From Diadophis punctatus similis (taxonomy: Eukaryota; Chordata; Lepidosauria; Squamata; Dipsadidae), in assembly GCA_023053685.1 (NCBI GenBank), contig JALIGW010000032.1:4668843-4732842 (forward strand): a stretch of DNA of 64,000 bases. The letters are read 5' to 3'. The notes beneath the pieces are model-generated. The model made no database searches. It was not told the origin of the DNA and saw only the letters and a list, made by a program, of their open reading frames with translations. How positions within the stretch are numbered: position 1 is the first letter of the stretch; each line of letters begins with the position of its first letter. A program made the translations under genes and the position numbers. Positions 34,910-46,312 of the stretch are shown here, piece by piece.

Positions 34910-36370
34910 ATCATAGGATGCTAAGGCTGAGAGGCACCTTAGAGGTCTTCTAGTCCAACCCCCCTGCTCAAGCAAGAGACTCTAGTCTATACCATCCTGG
35001 ACAGATGGTTGTCCAATCTAAACCTCCAGTACTGGAGTATTCACAACTTCTGCAGGCAATTTGTTCTACTGATTAATTGTTCTCGCTGTCAGGAAGTTTC
35101 TCCTTAGTTCTAGGTTTATTTATTTATTTATTTATTTATTTATTAAAATTTCTATGCCGCCCAACTCCCGAGGGACTCTGGGCGGCTCACAGCATGTATA
35201 GAAACATAAACAGGTAAAAACAATTTTGTTAAAAAGCCATATTAAAATACTATCCAAATTTAAAAATAACTTTCATTCATACCCCGCCTGCCGGAAGAGC
35301 CAAGTTTTTATTGCTTTACGGAAGGCCAGTAGGGTGGGGATAGTCCTGATCTCTGGAGGGAGCTGGTTCCAAAGGGAGGGGGCTCCCACAGAGAAGGCTC
35401 TCCCCCTCGGCCCCGCCAGCCGGCATTGCTTGGTCGATGGGACCTGGAGGAGACCCGCTCTGTGGGACCTAACCGGTCGTAGGGAGGTATGCGGTAGGAT
35501 GCGGTCCCGAAGGTAACCTGGCCCTGAGGTTGGTCCTCTTCTTCATTAGTTTCCATCCATTGCTTCTTGTCCTGCCTTCAGGTGCTTTGAAGTATAGCTT
35601 GACCTCCCTCTTCTTTGTGGCAACCCCTCAAATATTGGAAAACTGCTATCATGTCACCCCTAGTCCTTCTTTTCATTAAACGAGACATACCCAATTCCTG
35701 CAACCGTTTTTCATATGTTTTAGCCTCCAGCCCCCTATTCAGGTTTGTGAGCCTCCTCTGAACTCTTTCTAAAGTCTCAACATCTTTTCTATATTTGTGG
35801 CAACCAAAACTGGATGTAATATTTCAAGTGTGGACTTACCAAGACATTATAAAGTCTTCACGTGATCTTGATGCTTTCTGTCTGTTCATGCAGCCTAGGA
35901 CTGTTGGCTTTTTTGGCGGCTGCAGTCCCCTGCTCGCTCGCTCGCTTGCTTGCTCCATCCATCCATCCATCCACCATCTAATTTATTTGCCATCCATCAG
36001 GTAAATAAATAAATGGATGACTGAACTAGTACTTAACCATACAAGTGCTGGTCCACCAAGACTCCAAGATCCCTCTTGAAATTATTATTGTTGAGCCAGG
36101 TACCTCCTAGTCTGAGGGGTCCTCGGTGCTCTCTGAGCTTGCTGGTTTAGGACTGTGAGGTCTTTTGTGTTATCTGAGCTTGGTAGTTTTCTTGTAGATG
36201 TTTTATAACCCTACTAGGCACTGATAATGTTACCTAGTTAGGGTCATGAAACGTCTGCAAGAAATCAAGTAAGCTCAGACAGCACCCAAGGCCCCTCATT
36301 TCAACCCTGATCTACAAATATTCTCCTTTATTCTATCCCTGTGCATTTGGCTTTACTTGCCTAAGAGTAA
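34910..36370 (-). mobile_element. Longer CR1 copy, interrupted by an L2-like LINE 3' end and a hammerhead-like unit
   Basis: The CR1 3' end is at 34910-35115 and continues at 35528-36060 with older ORF2 sequence (CACAACTTCTGCAGGCAATT, CAACCAAAACTGGATGTAAT). The L2-like 3' end occupies 35117-35527. Another hammerhead-like repeat is at about 36110-36310, and 36311-36370 resumes CR1-like sequence (TTCTCACCATTGAACTGCAT). The whole is on the minus strand. Confidence 0.75.
35117..35527 (-). mobile_element. L2-like LINE 3' end inside CR1
   Basis: (TTTA)n at 35117-35142, then the 3' UTR TTTCTATGCCGCCCAACTCC, and the end of the ORF on the minus strand (PSNAGWRGRGGEPSLWEPPP; GRAFSVGAPALWNQL-type region). 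It matches 17820-18110. Its insertion splits CR1 after GTTCTAGG. Confidence 0.8.
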
Positions 36371-36401
36371 AATGTTGCTTTTCTCACCATTGAACTGCAT
36401 T

Positions 36402-36462
36402 TAGAATAGAATAGAATTGTTTATTGGCCAAGTGTGACTGGACACACAAGGAATTTTTTTGT
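36402..36462 (-). mobile_element. Rex1-like LINE 3' end fragment
   Basis: AGAATAGAATAGAATTGTTT, ATTGGCCAAGTGTGACTGGA, CACACAAGGAA is the reverse complement of the 3' end at 49135-49178. Confidence 0.75.
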
Positions 36463-36589
36463 TTCTTATCCTTTTCCTAAGATGTCCTCTAATTGTGGGA
36501 TTCTAGGCTATTTTGTCAGTTTGTTGTGCAAGGCTTCCAATACAACTGTGCATTCAAATGTCTTAATTTCCATGATGCGTGTAACAGTA

Positions 36590-36735
36590 ATCCTCCAATT
36601 ACGATGGCAATTGGGATCAAAATTTTCATTACTAAGCAAAGTGGTCATTAAGCGAGTTGCACCCAATTGTACAACCTTTTTCTACCCGGGTTGTTAAGCA
36701 AGTCACTGCCGTTAAGGGAATTGTCATAACTCAGG
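36590..36735 (-). mobile_element. Family-A MITE fragment
   Basis: GTAATCCTCCAATTACGATG, then ATTACTAAGCAAAGTGGTCA and GTTGTTAAGCAAGTCACTGC. Only the first third of the reverse copy is present. Confidence 0.65.
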
Positions 36736-37099
36736 GCAGTGAACATTTCTAATAAGTCCTTCCTCTATTTTCTCCACAACAACCCTGTGAGGTGGGTTGG
36801 GTTGAGTGATTGCTATTTGGTGGATTCATATACGCATATTTACATTTTCTATATAATTTCTGTGGGGTGTGTGTGTGTGTGTGTGTACATATATAATTTT
36901 GGGTCTTTTAATGATTTTTCTTTGGTTTTCTGTTATTTTGTTGCATTTGTTTTTGCTTTTACCCGGTTCAAAGTCACCCATGGGATGGGCAGCTATATAA
37001 ATTGACCAAATGAAACGAATTTTGCTGCATAATTTAAGGGTAAAAAAATGCCTCTTTAACACACACACACACACACAAAGAGAAGACTTTCACACTATC

Positions 37100-37950
37100 A
37101 CTTTTTCCTCAGGGAGCCGCCGATCCCGCCTATTTATTTTGGTCGTGAAGGTCACGTGCTGGTGACGTCATCCGGCCCCTCCCCTCCCCCCTCCCGATTC
37201 ACTAGTAAATCGTTCGTGTTAGTTAGAGGAGCCCCAATCCGGAGCGACATCCCCCCCCCTCTTTTCTTTCTATTCCTATTCCTCCGCCCCTGTCAGCATC
37301 ACGTGACCGAAGACGCCGATCCTGGAACCTCCCGAGGAGGCTACTGAGGAGAAGAGGGCGCGAGGCGGAGAGGCTGCTGCGCAGGCGCCGACGCGGGGTG
37401 GGCGGGCCAGACGGGGCAACGCGCCTTCCTCCGGCTTGGTCACGTGCCGCGCGAAGGGAGGGAGACGGGGAGGAGGAGCATACGAGGGGGAGGCGGAGGG
37501 AAGTCACGTGACTGTGGGGGGGCGCCGCCGCCGCCAGTGCTGCCGCCGACGCTTTGTGACCACGTTGGGCAGGTAACGAGCGCGCGCGTCCGCGGCGCGG
37601 ACGGGGGCCCCGCGGGGGGGGGTTGTCCGCGGGCTCGCGCACGGGCGTGGGGGCGGGTGGTCGTCCGTTCTCCCTCAAGGCGGGGGGGAAGCGGGGGTGG
37701 GGGGGGGCTTCAGAAGCGCCTCAGAGCTCCCCCTTTTTTTTCGTCCCCTCAGAATGGCGCCTGGCGGGGGGGGGAGGAGGAGGAGGCGGGCCCGCGACCC
37801 CCTGAGGGAGACTTTTAGGAACAACCCCCCCACCCCCCTTCCTGAGGGGAAACCTAGAGAAGGGAGGGGATGGGGGAGGGCTCCCGAAATTTCCCCTCAC
37901 GCGGACTACACTCCCCATGCTCCCCAGCGCTGGGCAGGTATGGGGCCTAT
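37100..37950 (+). promoter_or_regulatory. CpG island and promoter of a second gene (possibly UBAP2)
   Basis: A GC-rich, CpG-dense island with four CACGTG boxes (37153, 37300, 37441 and 37505; the last in the palindrome GTCACGTGAC) and a full CRE TGACGTCA at 37163-37170. No TATA box. A probable non-coding first exon ends at 37572 before the donor GTAACG. The direction fits a gene to the right. In other amniotes UBAP2 follows DCAF12 in the same direction, so this may be its 5' end, but no UBAP2 coding exon is visible here. Reading frames up to 151 codons in the island are composition artefacts. Confidence 0.6.
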
Positions 37951-38089
37951 CAAGGGGGCTTTGCCAGGGGCTGCCTGGTTAAAAAAAAAACCTTTTCCAA
38001 AAAAAAAAGAGGCAGAATAAGTGAAATTTTCGGAGGGGGAGAGCAAAGGTGGTTGGTCTTCAATCCCCCTCTGTTCCCCCCCCCCCTTT

Positions 38090-38660
38090 TCCGGGGTCAC
38101 TTTCTACTTTTATTTATTTATTAATCTATTATTCCATTTCTATATGCAGCCCCATTCTCTGCCCCCGGCCTTTTGAGACCACTTTCTACTTTTATTTATT
38201 TATTATTTATTTATTCCATTTCTCTGCCCCCCTCCCCCATTCTCTCCCCCCATTTTCGAGGTCACTTTACTTTTATTTATTATTATTTTGTTATTCCCTT
38301 TCTCTAGCCCTCCCTCTAATTCTCTTCCATCCCTTTTTCTACTTTTATTTGTTCTTTATTATTCCATTTCTATGCCGCTCTATTCTCTTCTCCCCCCCTT
38401 TTTTGAGATTACTTTTTTACTTTTATTTATTAATTTATTATCCCATTTCTATATGCAACCCGATTCTCTGCCCCCCCTCATCACTTTCTGCATGTATTTA
38501 TTATTTATTATTCCATTTCGCTGCCGCCCTATTCTCCCCCCCTCCTTTTGAGATCACTTTTTACTTTTATTTATTATTTATTATTCCATTCCTCTGCAGC
38601 TCTAGTCTCTCCGCTTTCCCCCAACCTTCGAGGTCACTTTCTACTTTTATTTAATTCTTA
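38090..38660 (+). repeat. Minisatellite of about 70-110 bp TTTATT/CCATTTC units
   Basis: About seven units, each with CACTTTCTACTTTTATTTAT, TTATTATTCCATTTCTMTGC, CCCTATTCTCTCCCCCC, and TTTTGAGRTCAC. Length varies by insertions and deletions. It begins 0.15 kb after the CpG island. Confidence 0.85.
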
Positions 38661-39070
38661 TTTACGATTCCCTATCTTGCAGTCTATTTGAGGGGACGAG
38701 AAGTTTATGTGGGGCGCCCCGCCCTTGCCTGGCTGCCTGGCATCTGCCATGGAAAATCCAAAAATGTGCTCCCTCCCAGCTTCCCCTTCTCCGAGCCCAG
38801 TTTTATTTTGGGAGGATAGCAATCCCTTCCCAGGGTGGGTGCCTCTGCCGCCCTTGGCTCCCTTCCCGGGATTGACCATCTCCCCCCTCCTGCTGGGAAC
38901 AGGGGGTCTTTCCCCACCCCATCCCCAGTCCCTCCTGGCACAGTCTGGGGTCTGCATGGGACAGAAGGGTTGCCTGTCGCCTCCTTTGCTTGCTTTGTTT
39001 GTGTCTTTCTGGGTCAGGCTGGTGGGAGAGTGGTTTCAATCCGGCTCTTTTCCGGAGAAGTCCTTGAGTT
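38661..39070. other. GC-rich unique-looking sequence, no gene recognised
   Basis: It shows open frames on both strands of up to 132 codons (38707-39105 on +), without start context, splice site or family motif. It may be part of intron 1 of the second gene. Confidence 0.4.
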
Positions 39071-39073
39071 TGG

Positions 39074-39428
39074 ACTTTAAGTTAAGTGAGATATTTGTTC
39101 AGTGAGTTTTGCCCCATTTTAGGACTTTTCTTGCCAGGGTGGTTAAGTGAATCACTGCAGTTGATAAGTTAGTAACTCGGTTGCTAAGTGAATCTGGCTT
39201 TGCTATTGACTTTCCTTGTCAGAAGGTGGCAAAATGGGATCACATGACCTCGGGACACTGCGACCATCATAAATATGAACTAATGGCCAAACATCTTGCA
39301 TTTGATCACATGATCACGGGGATGTTGAAAGTTGTAAATATGAAAAACCTTCATAAGTCACTTTTTTCAGTGCCGTTGTAATTTTAAATGGTTGTTAAAT
39401 GAACTATTGTAAGTCGAGGACTACCAGT
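39074..39428 (-). mobile_element. Family-A MITE, reverse
   Basis: It runs from TTAAGTTAAGTGAGATATTT to GTCGAGGACTACCAGTA. The left end is lost. A forward fragment (AAGTCCTCAAGTTATAGCAA) starts right after it at 39428. Confidence 0.8.
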
Positions 39429-39988
39429 AAGTCCTCAAGTTATAGCAATTCATTTAGTGATCATTTTTCACATTTAAGACCATTACAAGCAGAACATGTG
39501 ACTTGATCTTCTGCGCATGTGTGCATTCCTGATTCGCCATTATTCTGCCTTTGATTCTGACTGGAGCGGTCACGATTTATTAGCAAGATGTAACTATTTA
39601 TGATTTATTGTTTTTTACCGAAATAAATATTTTCTATTAGACTTTTAATATCTGCTTTATTTCTAAATGTCTGAATTCCAAGAAAAGATCCACATCGCCT
39701 CTATGAGGTTTATTCTCACCTTAACAAGCCTCCCCATAGTTATGTGATCAAAATTCAGATACTTGACAACTGACTCATATTTATGACCGTTGCAGTGTCT
39801 TGGGATCATATGATCTCCTTTTCGGTTCTTCTGACAAGCAAAGTTAATGGGGAAGCCAAATTCACTTAACAATCATGTTACTCTCCTAATAATTGGTCGT
39901 AAAATGGGACAAAACCCACTTAACAAATGTCTCACTTAGCAACAGAGATTTTGGGCTCAGTTGTGGTCCTAAGTCGAGGATTACAGTA
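39429..39988 (+). mobile_element. Family-A MITE, forward, interrupted
   Basis: The left part is 39429-39500 and the right part 39720-39988, ending GTCGAGGATTACAG. The intervening 220 bp (including TACCGAAATAAATATTTTCT) is an unassigned insertion. Confidence 0.7.
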
Positions 39989-40219
39989 CCTGTAGATAAA
40001 GCTGTCCAGCTCACAGCTACCTTGGTGACTTCTGGAGACTTACAGAATTTAAATAAACTTATTGTGTTTCTGAAGTCTGTTCTTGTTGACTAATGAAACC
40101 TTAGTAACAGTAGTGACTCATTACTTTTTGGGGCGGTGAGAGTTAAAAAAGCACTTTTCAGGTTTAACTGCAGGGAGCATGGCTGAATCTATTTGGCAGA
40201 GTAGCCTTAGCAACTGTAT

Positions 40220-40586
40220 ACAGGTAGTCCTCGACCTACAACTATTTGCTTAGTGACCGAATCACTGAAAAAAGTGGCTTATGACTCCTTTTCACTCCTA
40301 TGAACCATTGCAGCATCCCATTGGTTACATGATCAAAATTGCATGGCTTGGCATCTGGCATGTATTTATTACGGTTGCAGCATCCCCTTTTGCAACCCTC
40401 TGAGAAGCAAAGTCAATGGGAAAGCCAGATTCACTTAACAACCGTGTTGCTAACAACTGCATTGATTCACTTAACAACTGTGGCAAAAAAGGTCGTTCAA
40501 TGAGGCAAAACTCACTTAACAACTGTTCTGCTTAGCAGTGGAAATTTTGGGCTCGGTGGTGGTCATAAGTCAAGGACTGCCTGTAT
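40220..40586 (+). mobile_element. Family-A MITE
   Basis: CAGGTAGTCCTCGACCTACA at the left and GTCAAGGACTGCCTGTA at the right, with TA flanks. About 365 bp; one E-box region is deleted. Confidence 0.88.
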
Positions 40587-40739
40587 GTCCAATTCTGTAG
40601 ATATTCTGAGCCTAGCCCTCCTCTGCCTTAACCATTGAGATTTGTTAGGGGGTTGAAAGCAGGATTAGTGGTTTTTTAACTTGAGCAAAAGTTGAAATTT
40701 ATGCGTTTCGGTTCTTGGAATCCCTTAGCCAGCCATGCA

Positions 40740-40870
40740 TGCAAGAGGAGAGATAGATAGAAGAGAGGAATGGAGGAAAAGGAGAGAAAGAAAGGAGGAA
40801 GGAAGGATGGGTGGGTTCCAGAGGTTGAAGTCCACACGTCTTAAAGTTGCCAAGGTTGGGAAACACTGAT
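40740..40870 (-). mobile_element. GA-rich tract and half of an H1 hAT MITE
   Basis: A GGAGAGA-rich tract at 40745-40810 is followed by GGTTGAAGTCCACACGTCTT and AAAGTTGCCAAGGTTGGGAA at 40823-40863, the right half of the palindromic H1 family. Confidence 0.65.
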
Positions 40871-41081
40871 CCAGAGGGAAAGAGTGTTCCAGGTGTTGAA
40901 CTGTTGTCCTGGACAGGTGAATTAAAAGTCAAAGTATTCACAAGTTGCTTATATCTAAAATAGATGATTCTGCAAAATTGAAACTAGTTTTTCTTGCGGA
41001 GTGAATTTCCTGATTGTTAACTGGTCTCCAGTAAGTGAGCCTTAGAAACAATTACGGTAAGTACGGTAGTTGCTTGGTAGT

Positions 41082-41637
41082 AAACAATTCAGAAATTAAA
41101 AGACGCTTGCTCCTGGGGAGGAAAGCTATGACAAACCTAGACAGCATATTAAAAAGCAGAGACATCACCCTGCCAACAAAAGTGCGTATAGTCAAGGCTA
41201 CGGTTTTCCCAGTTGCAATGTATGGCGCTGAAAGTTGGACCATAAGAAAGGCTGAGCGCCAAAGAATGGAGGCCTTTGAACTATGGTGCTGGAGAAGACT
41301 CCTGCGAGTCCCTTGGACTGCAAGGCCGGTCAGTCCTAGATGAGATCAACCCTGACTTCTCTTTAGAAGGCCAGATCCTGAAGATGAAACTCAAATACTT
41401 TGGCCACCTAATGAGAAGGAAGGACTCACTGGAGAAGAGCCTAATGCTGGGAAAGATTGAGGGCAAAAGAAGAAGGGGACGACACAGAATGAGATGGCTG
41501 GATGGAGTCACTGAAGCAGTCGGCGTGAGCTTAAATGGACTGGGGGGGGGATTGGTAGAGGACAGGAAGGCCTGGAGGAAGGTCCATGGGGTCGCGATGG
41601 GTCGGACACGACTTTGCAACTAACAATAACAACAAAC
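41082..41637 (+). mobile_element. Bov-B (RTE) LINE 3' portion
   Basis: The frames 41035-41343 and 41276-41623 encode NLDSILKSRDITLPTKVRIV, FPVAMYGAESWTIRKAERQR, FELWCWRRLLRVPWTARP, LKYFGHLMRRKDSLEKSLML and GKIEGKRRRGRHRMRWLDGV, the carboxy-terminal ORF2 of Bov-B. A frame change near 41325 breaks it. The 3' end is TCGGACACGACTTTGCAACT with AACAATAACAAC. The reverse transcriptase core is missing. Bov-B is well known for horizontal transfer between squamates and ruminants. Confidence 0.93.
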
Positions 41638-41639
41638 AA

Positions 41640-42600
41640 TTCACAGGTTTTCTCTTCTCTTAATTTGAGTGAACTTATGAAAAGGAAATTAAAATGAACG
41701 AATGGGTTTAGGGATAATTTTGGCTGGAAAAGTAGAATGCCCATCTTGACTTTTGAAATAATTGTCATGCCATACCCACCCTTCCATCTAAGAAACAGGC
41801 GGTGTAAGGATGAAGGGATCAAAAAAAAAAGCAAGCCTTTAAAATCTGTTATTTGGTTTACTTTCTGATTGATTCTTCATAGTAGTTTTTGGAGTGTTAT
41901 TGCATATTTTCTGCAAAATTCTGAGTTTGTTTTGTTTTTAAATAAAACAGCAAGCAAATATTGGATGCCTTTTGGTCTGTTTGGAGTACAGTTAAATGAT
42001 AAATCTGCAAACTATAGAAATACACTTACTAAAGTAGAGTAGTGGAAGAAATAGTGCTTTAGCATTTTTTATTCCACCAGTATTTAAAAGTTTTGCTATA
42101 AATTTCAAATTGTTTTTTGTTGCTGTTTTATGTGGGGTTTGTTTTGAAGCGCATACTGAAAATTCTTTTTAAGTGAGTTTACTAAAAAAACAACAACAAC
42201 CAGAAATTCACACGGAATTTTGTTTGTCCTTCCTTCCCTTTCTGTGATATATTTGTATTTTGCAGTTAAATTTTTAGTAACTTCTAGCCAGACACCAATT
42301 CTTTATTTAGCAAGTGACTCTATTGTTTTATATCAGCTGCATTCTTCAAATCTTGGGAAGAAGCTCTTTAACTTTTAGACTTTTTTTAACAAACTTATTC
42401 AGAGGACGTTCTCTCTGTTTTGCCAAACTAGCTTTTAGATTGAGCTGTACTACATATGTACCTCACCTCCTACATATTTCTCTATACCAGACATACTGGA
42501 TGAAAAATGTATGCAGTGATTTGAAGCCTAGTTGGAGAAGTCAGGATTTCTCCAGATCTTAAATATCTCGAAAGTTTGCCAAAGTCTATATGTTGCACTA
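41640..42600. other. AT-rich intron-like sequence
   Basis: No recognised exon or element. Frames are short (at most 108 codons, over the Bov-B end on the minus strand). Confidence 0.4.
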
Positions 42601-42603
42601 AAT

Positions 42604-44137
42604 ACCGATAATCCCTGACTTACAACCATTCATTTAGTGACTGTACAAAGTTGCAACGGCACTGAAGAAAGCGATTATATTACCAGTTTTCACACTTACG
42701 GCCATTGCAGCATCTCCGTGATCACATGAGCAAAATTTGGGTGCTTGGCAACTGCCTAGAATTTTTAACAATTGTATTGTCTTGGTGTTATGTGATTGCC
42801 ATTTGCAACCTCCCCAGCTGTCTTTTGACAAGCAAAGTCAGTGGGGATAGCCAGATTCGCTTAACAACCCCACGATTCACTTAATAACTGTAGTGATTCT
42901 GGTAAAATGGGGTGCAACTCACTTAGCAATTTTTATAAATAAAAATAATAATGATCGATGAAATAAGCCAAGGGGAGAGTATTTTAAGGGAAGTAAAAGA
43001 GGAACTGGAGTTGCAGGAAGACTTTTTTGGAAGAGAGATAGGGGCAAGAATAAATAAGTTGAAAATTAGACAATGGAATAGGGTAGAGAAGGGAGAAATG
43101 TTTAAAATGATTGGCCAAGAAGTGGCAGCAGATAGAGAAAAAGATCCAAGAGAGAAATAAGCTATGAAACGAACAATTAAAGCGGACAAGAGACGATGGA
43201 TAGAAAGGGAACATTTTAAAAAACACAATAGTGGTATAACTAAAAGTTAAAATAGGGATGGAAGTTAGAGAGAGGGGGATTAATGGAACACACATTTTTA
43301 CATAAGGTGAAGTAATAACAAGAAGCGAACTTAGAATTTCAATAATGGTAGGTAGTATTGAATATGTTTGAATAATATGGTGATTGGCATAAAAATAACA
43401 TTGAAATATTGAATAATTAAATAATGGAAGATTATAATTTAACAAATATGTGTATTATTATTAGGACTATATAAGTTTGTTAAATGTAAGAAATATTATT
43501 AATATTTTATTCGTAGTAAAAGGAACGATACCTAGAATATGATTGGCATAAAAATAACATATTGAAGTATTAAATATTTAAATAATGAAAGATAATTCAA
43601 CAAAAATAAGTATATTATTATCAACTATATAAGCTTGTCAAATAAAGTAAATATGATGAATATTATTTTATTTGTACTAAAATGTGGATAGAAAGGGAAT
43701 ATTTTTAAAGATAACAGTGGCATAATTAAAAGTTAGAAAGGGGATGGAAGCTAGAGAGAGGGAGGTCAGTGGAATATACATCTTTATATAATAAGGTGAA
43801 GTAGTAATAAGAGGGGAAAGAATCTGAATGATGGTAGTATTGAGAATGCTTGAACAATATGGTGATTGGCATAAAAATAACACTGAAATATGTAATAATT
43901 AAACAATGGAAGATTATAATTTAATACAAATATGTGTATTACTATTAGAACTATATAAGATTGTCAACTGTAGTAAATATGAAGAATATTTTATTTGTAC
44001 TAAAATGTAAGACACTCAGGTGTCACACTTTTTACACATCGATGTTTGTAAAAAATTAAAAAATAATTAAAAAAATTGCCTTGTTAGCAATTGAAATTTT
44101 TGGACTCAATTCTGGTCGTAAGTTGAGGACTACCTGT
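42604..44137 (+). mobile_element. Family-A MITE split by an L1 3' fragment
   Basis: The left part is 42604-42935 (CCGATAATCCCTGACTTACA to TCACTTAGCAA) and the right part 44073-44137 (TTAGCAATTGAAATTTTTGG to GTTGAGGACTACCTGTA). The L1-like insertion lies between. Confidence 0.8.
42940..44072 (+). mobile_element. L1-like 3' fragment with repeated 3' UTR
   Basis: A short frame at 42951-43160 (GESILREVKEELELQEDFFG) is followed by three imperfect repeats, each with AGAGAGRGGGR, ATGATTGGCATAAAAATAAC and AACTATATAAGYTTGTCAA-like words at about 43200-43500, 43500-43690 and 43690-44010. The end is GATGTTTGTAAAAAATTAAA, similar to the end of the L1 at 14.28 kb. No ORF2 is kept. Confidence 0.55.
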
Positions 44138-44530
44138 AGTTAATGAGGTTTCCATGTCGGCTGATAACCTCAATACACAGAGGTAAAATCACTATTATAA
44201 AGAACTAAGCTTTTAGTTTTCTCCTTGACCAAAAGCAGTCTGACCTGCTATTAATGAAAAGGTCTTTGAGGGAGAGGGAGGGGATTATATGTATCCTTTG
44301 CTGAATAAATTTCAGTATGAAGTAGTCAAAAGTGGAGAACTGTAATGCATGTTCACTCACTTTATATTCCTGATATTCGGCCTGTGAATGGGCCATTTAA
44401 AAATACAACAAAGAAATGAGATCTGTTGCTATCTGTAAAAAATATATATCCCAAACTGGAAATTATTTTTGTTTAGATCACAACATAATTCTGAAATTCA
44501 ACCAATGGAACCTTTTTAGGACTGTTCCTT
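44138..44530. other. Sequence without recognised feature
   Basis: AT-rich, short frames only, between an A-family MITE and a hAT element. Confidence 0.4.
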
Positions 44531-44539
44531 GCTGTAGTT

Positions 44540-44964
44540 CAGTGATGGCGAACCTTTTTTTCCTCGGGTGCCGAAATAGTGTGTGCACGCGCTATTGCAC
44601 ACGCGTGCATGCCCACACCCATAATTCAAAGCCCCCCACTTGCCTCACCCCCCTGTGCATGCGTGCGTGACCCCCCCACCCCCCCATTTCCTGACTTCCA
44701 GTGGGTCCAGTAGGCCCATTTTTTGCCCTCCCCAGGCTCCAGAGGCTTTCTTAGAGCTTGGGGAGGGCGGAAAACGCTCCCCCCGCCACCCCGGAGGCCC
44801 TCCGGAGGCCAAAATCACCCTCCCAGAGCCTCCATGCGAGCCAAAAATCAGCTGGCGTGCACGCACATGAGCGCTGGAGTTGAGCTAGGGCAACGGCTCG
44901 CGTGCCGGCAGATATGGCTCCGCGTGCCACCTGTGGCAACCGTGCCATAGGTTCGCCATCACTG
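44540..44964. mobile_element. hAT element (CAGTGATGGCGAACC) with perfect 8-bp duplication
   Basis: The 425-bp element begins CAGTGATGGCGAACCTTTTT and ends GGTTCGCCATCACTG. CTGTAGTT is duplicated exactly at 44532-44539 and 44965-44972. The interior is GC-rich (CAGAGGCTTTCTTAGAGCTT, CCTCCGGAGGCC). Frames within are artefacts. Confidence 0.92.
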
Positions 44965-45034
44965 CTGTAGTTAATTAACACATTTGACCTTTTATAGTAG
45001 TACTCATTGGTGAACTTCAAAATTGGATCTTAAA

Positions 45035-45760
45035 ATACGGAAGAACAGAGTTGAACGGACCTTGGAGGTCTTCTAGTCCAATCCCTTTGCTCAACCAGAA
45101 GATTCTATACCATTCCAGACCAATGGTTGTTCAGTCTCTTAAAAGCTTCCAGTGATGGAGCAACCACAACTTCTGGAGGCAAGCTGTTCCATTGATTAAT
45201 TGTTCTGTCAGGAAATTTCTTCTTAATTCTAGGTTGGATCTCTCCTTGATTAGTTTCCATCCATGGCTTCTTGTCCTGTCTTCAAGTGATTTGGAGAATA
45301 TGTTAACCCCCATCTTCTCTGTGGCAGCCCCTTAGATATTAAAACACTGTAATCATGTCACCCCTAGTTCTTCTTTTCCTTAAAGCAGACATACCCAGTT
45401 CCTGCAACTGTTCTTCATATGTTTTAGCTTCTGGTCCCCTAAACATCTTTGTTGCTCTTCTCTGCACTCTTTCTAGAGTCTCCACATCTTTTTTTACATC
45501 GTGGCGACCAAAACTGGATGCGGTATTCCAAGTGTGGCCTTACCAAGGCATTATAAAGTGGTACTAACACTTCACGTGATCTTGATTCTATCGCTCTGTT
45601 GATGAAGCCTAGGATTGCATTGGCTTTTTTGGCTGCTGCAGCACACTGCTGGCTCATATTTAAATGGTTGTCCACTAGGGCTCCTAGATCACTCTCACTT
45701 GATGGTAAAGATTACCAAATGTTGGTAATTTTTATCAGTACATCCTAAAATTTATTAATT
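45035..45760 (-). mobile_element. CR1 3' third, reverse
   Basis: Minus-strand frames include KSLEDRTRSHGWKLIKERSN, NLELRRNFLTEQLING and, further 5' of the element, [40 protein letters not shown], all CR1 ORF2 segments after the reverse transcriptase. Frame breaks separate them. Confidence 0.92.
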
Positions 45761-46310
45761 TAGGCATGACTTTAATGCACAGGCTTATTTATTTTTTGTT
45801 TCCTGTGTGTCTGTATCACTAAAACAATGCCAAATTTGCCTCACCGTAGGTACAACTTAGAATAGATTGTTAGACACAATTCTTCTTCCAGTGTATTTGT
45901 TTGCTTAGTAAATTTCATTCACTTTTTTGTTCGATTGTGAAAAATTCTATTGCTGGATTTGTGACATCTTCAGTATTTCCTCTCCTTTCTGTAATGACAA
46001 GATGTGCAGTTGTTTGTGAGTAAAAATCAACAACAAAAGGAATGGAGATTGCGAAAGCATTACCATGCAGCTTTTTCTGCTGTTGACGAAATGCCTTCGG
46101 ATTGAATTCCTGCTTCCTTGAAAACTCATTGTTGAATGCATTAGATCTGCATTCCTTCAAGCTATTATTTTAAAATCATTTGGTAGGGTGAAGAATACAG
46201 TTAATCTCAACTCCCCCAGTCTTTTAAAAAGAAAAACACAGATTTAAGATTTCTTATATATTCTAAGCTTTAAATGTTTGTAAGCTGCACATTAGGAAAT
46301 AATCAAGGCA
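45761..46310. other. Sequence without recognised feature
   Basis: AT-rich. Minus-strand frames of 64-81 codons overlap each other at 45915-46160 with no motif. Confidence 0.4.
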
Positions 46311-46312
46311 TA

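Noticed and set aside
37223..38020. Frames of 107-151 codons in the second CpG island
   Set aside because: Composition effect with no recognisable protein. They overlap the putative non-coding exon and its donor.
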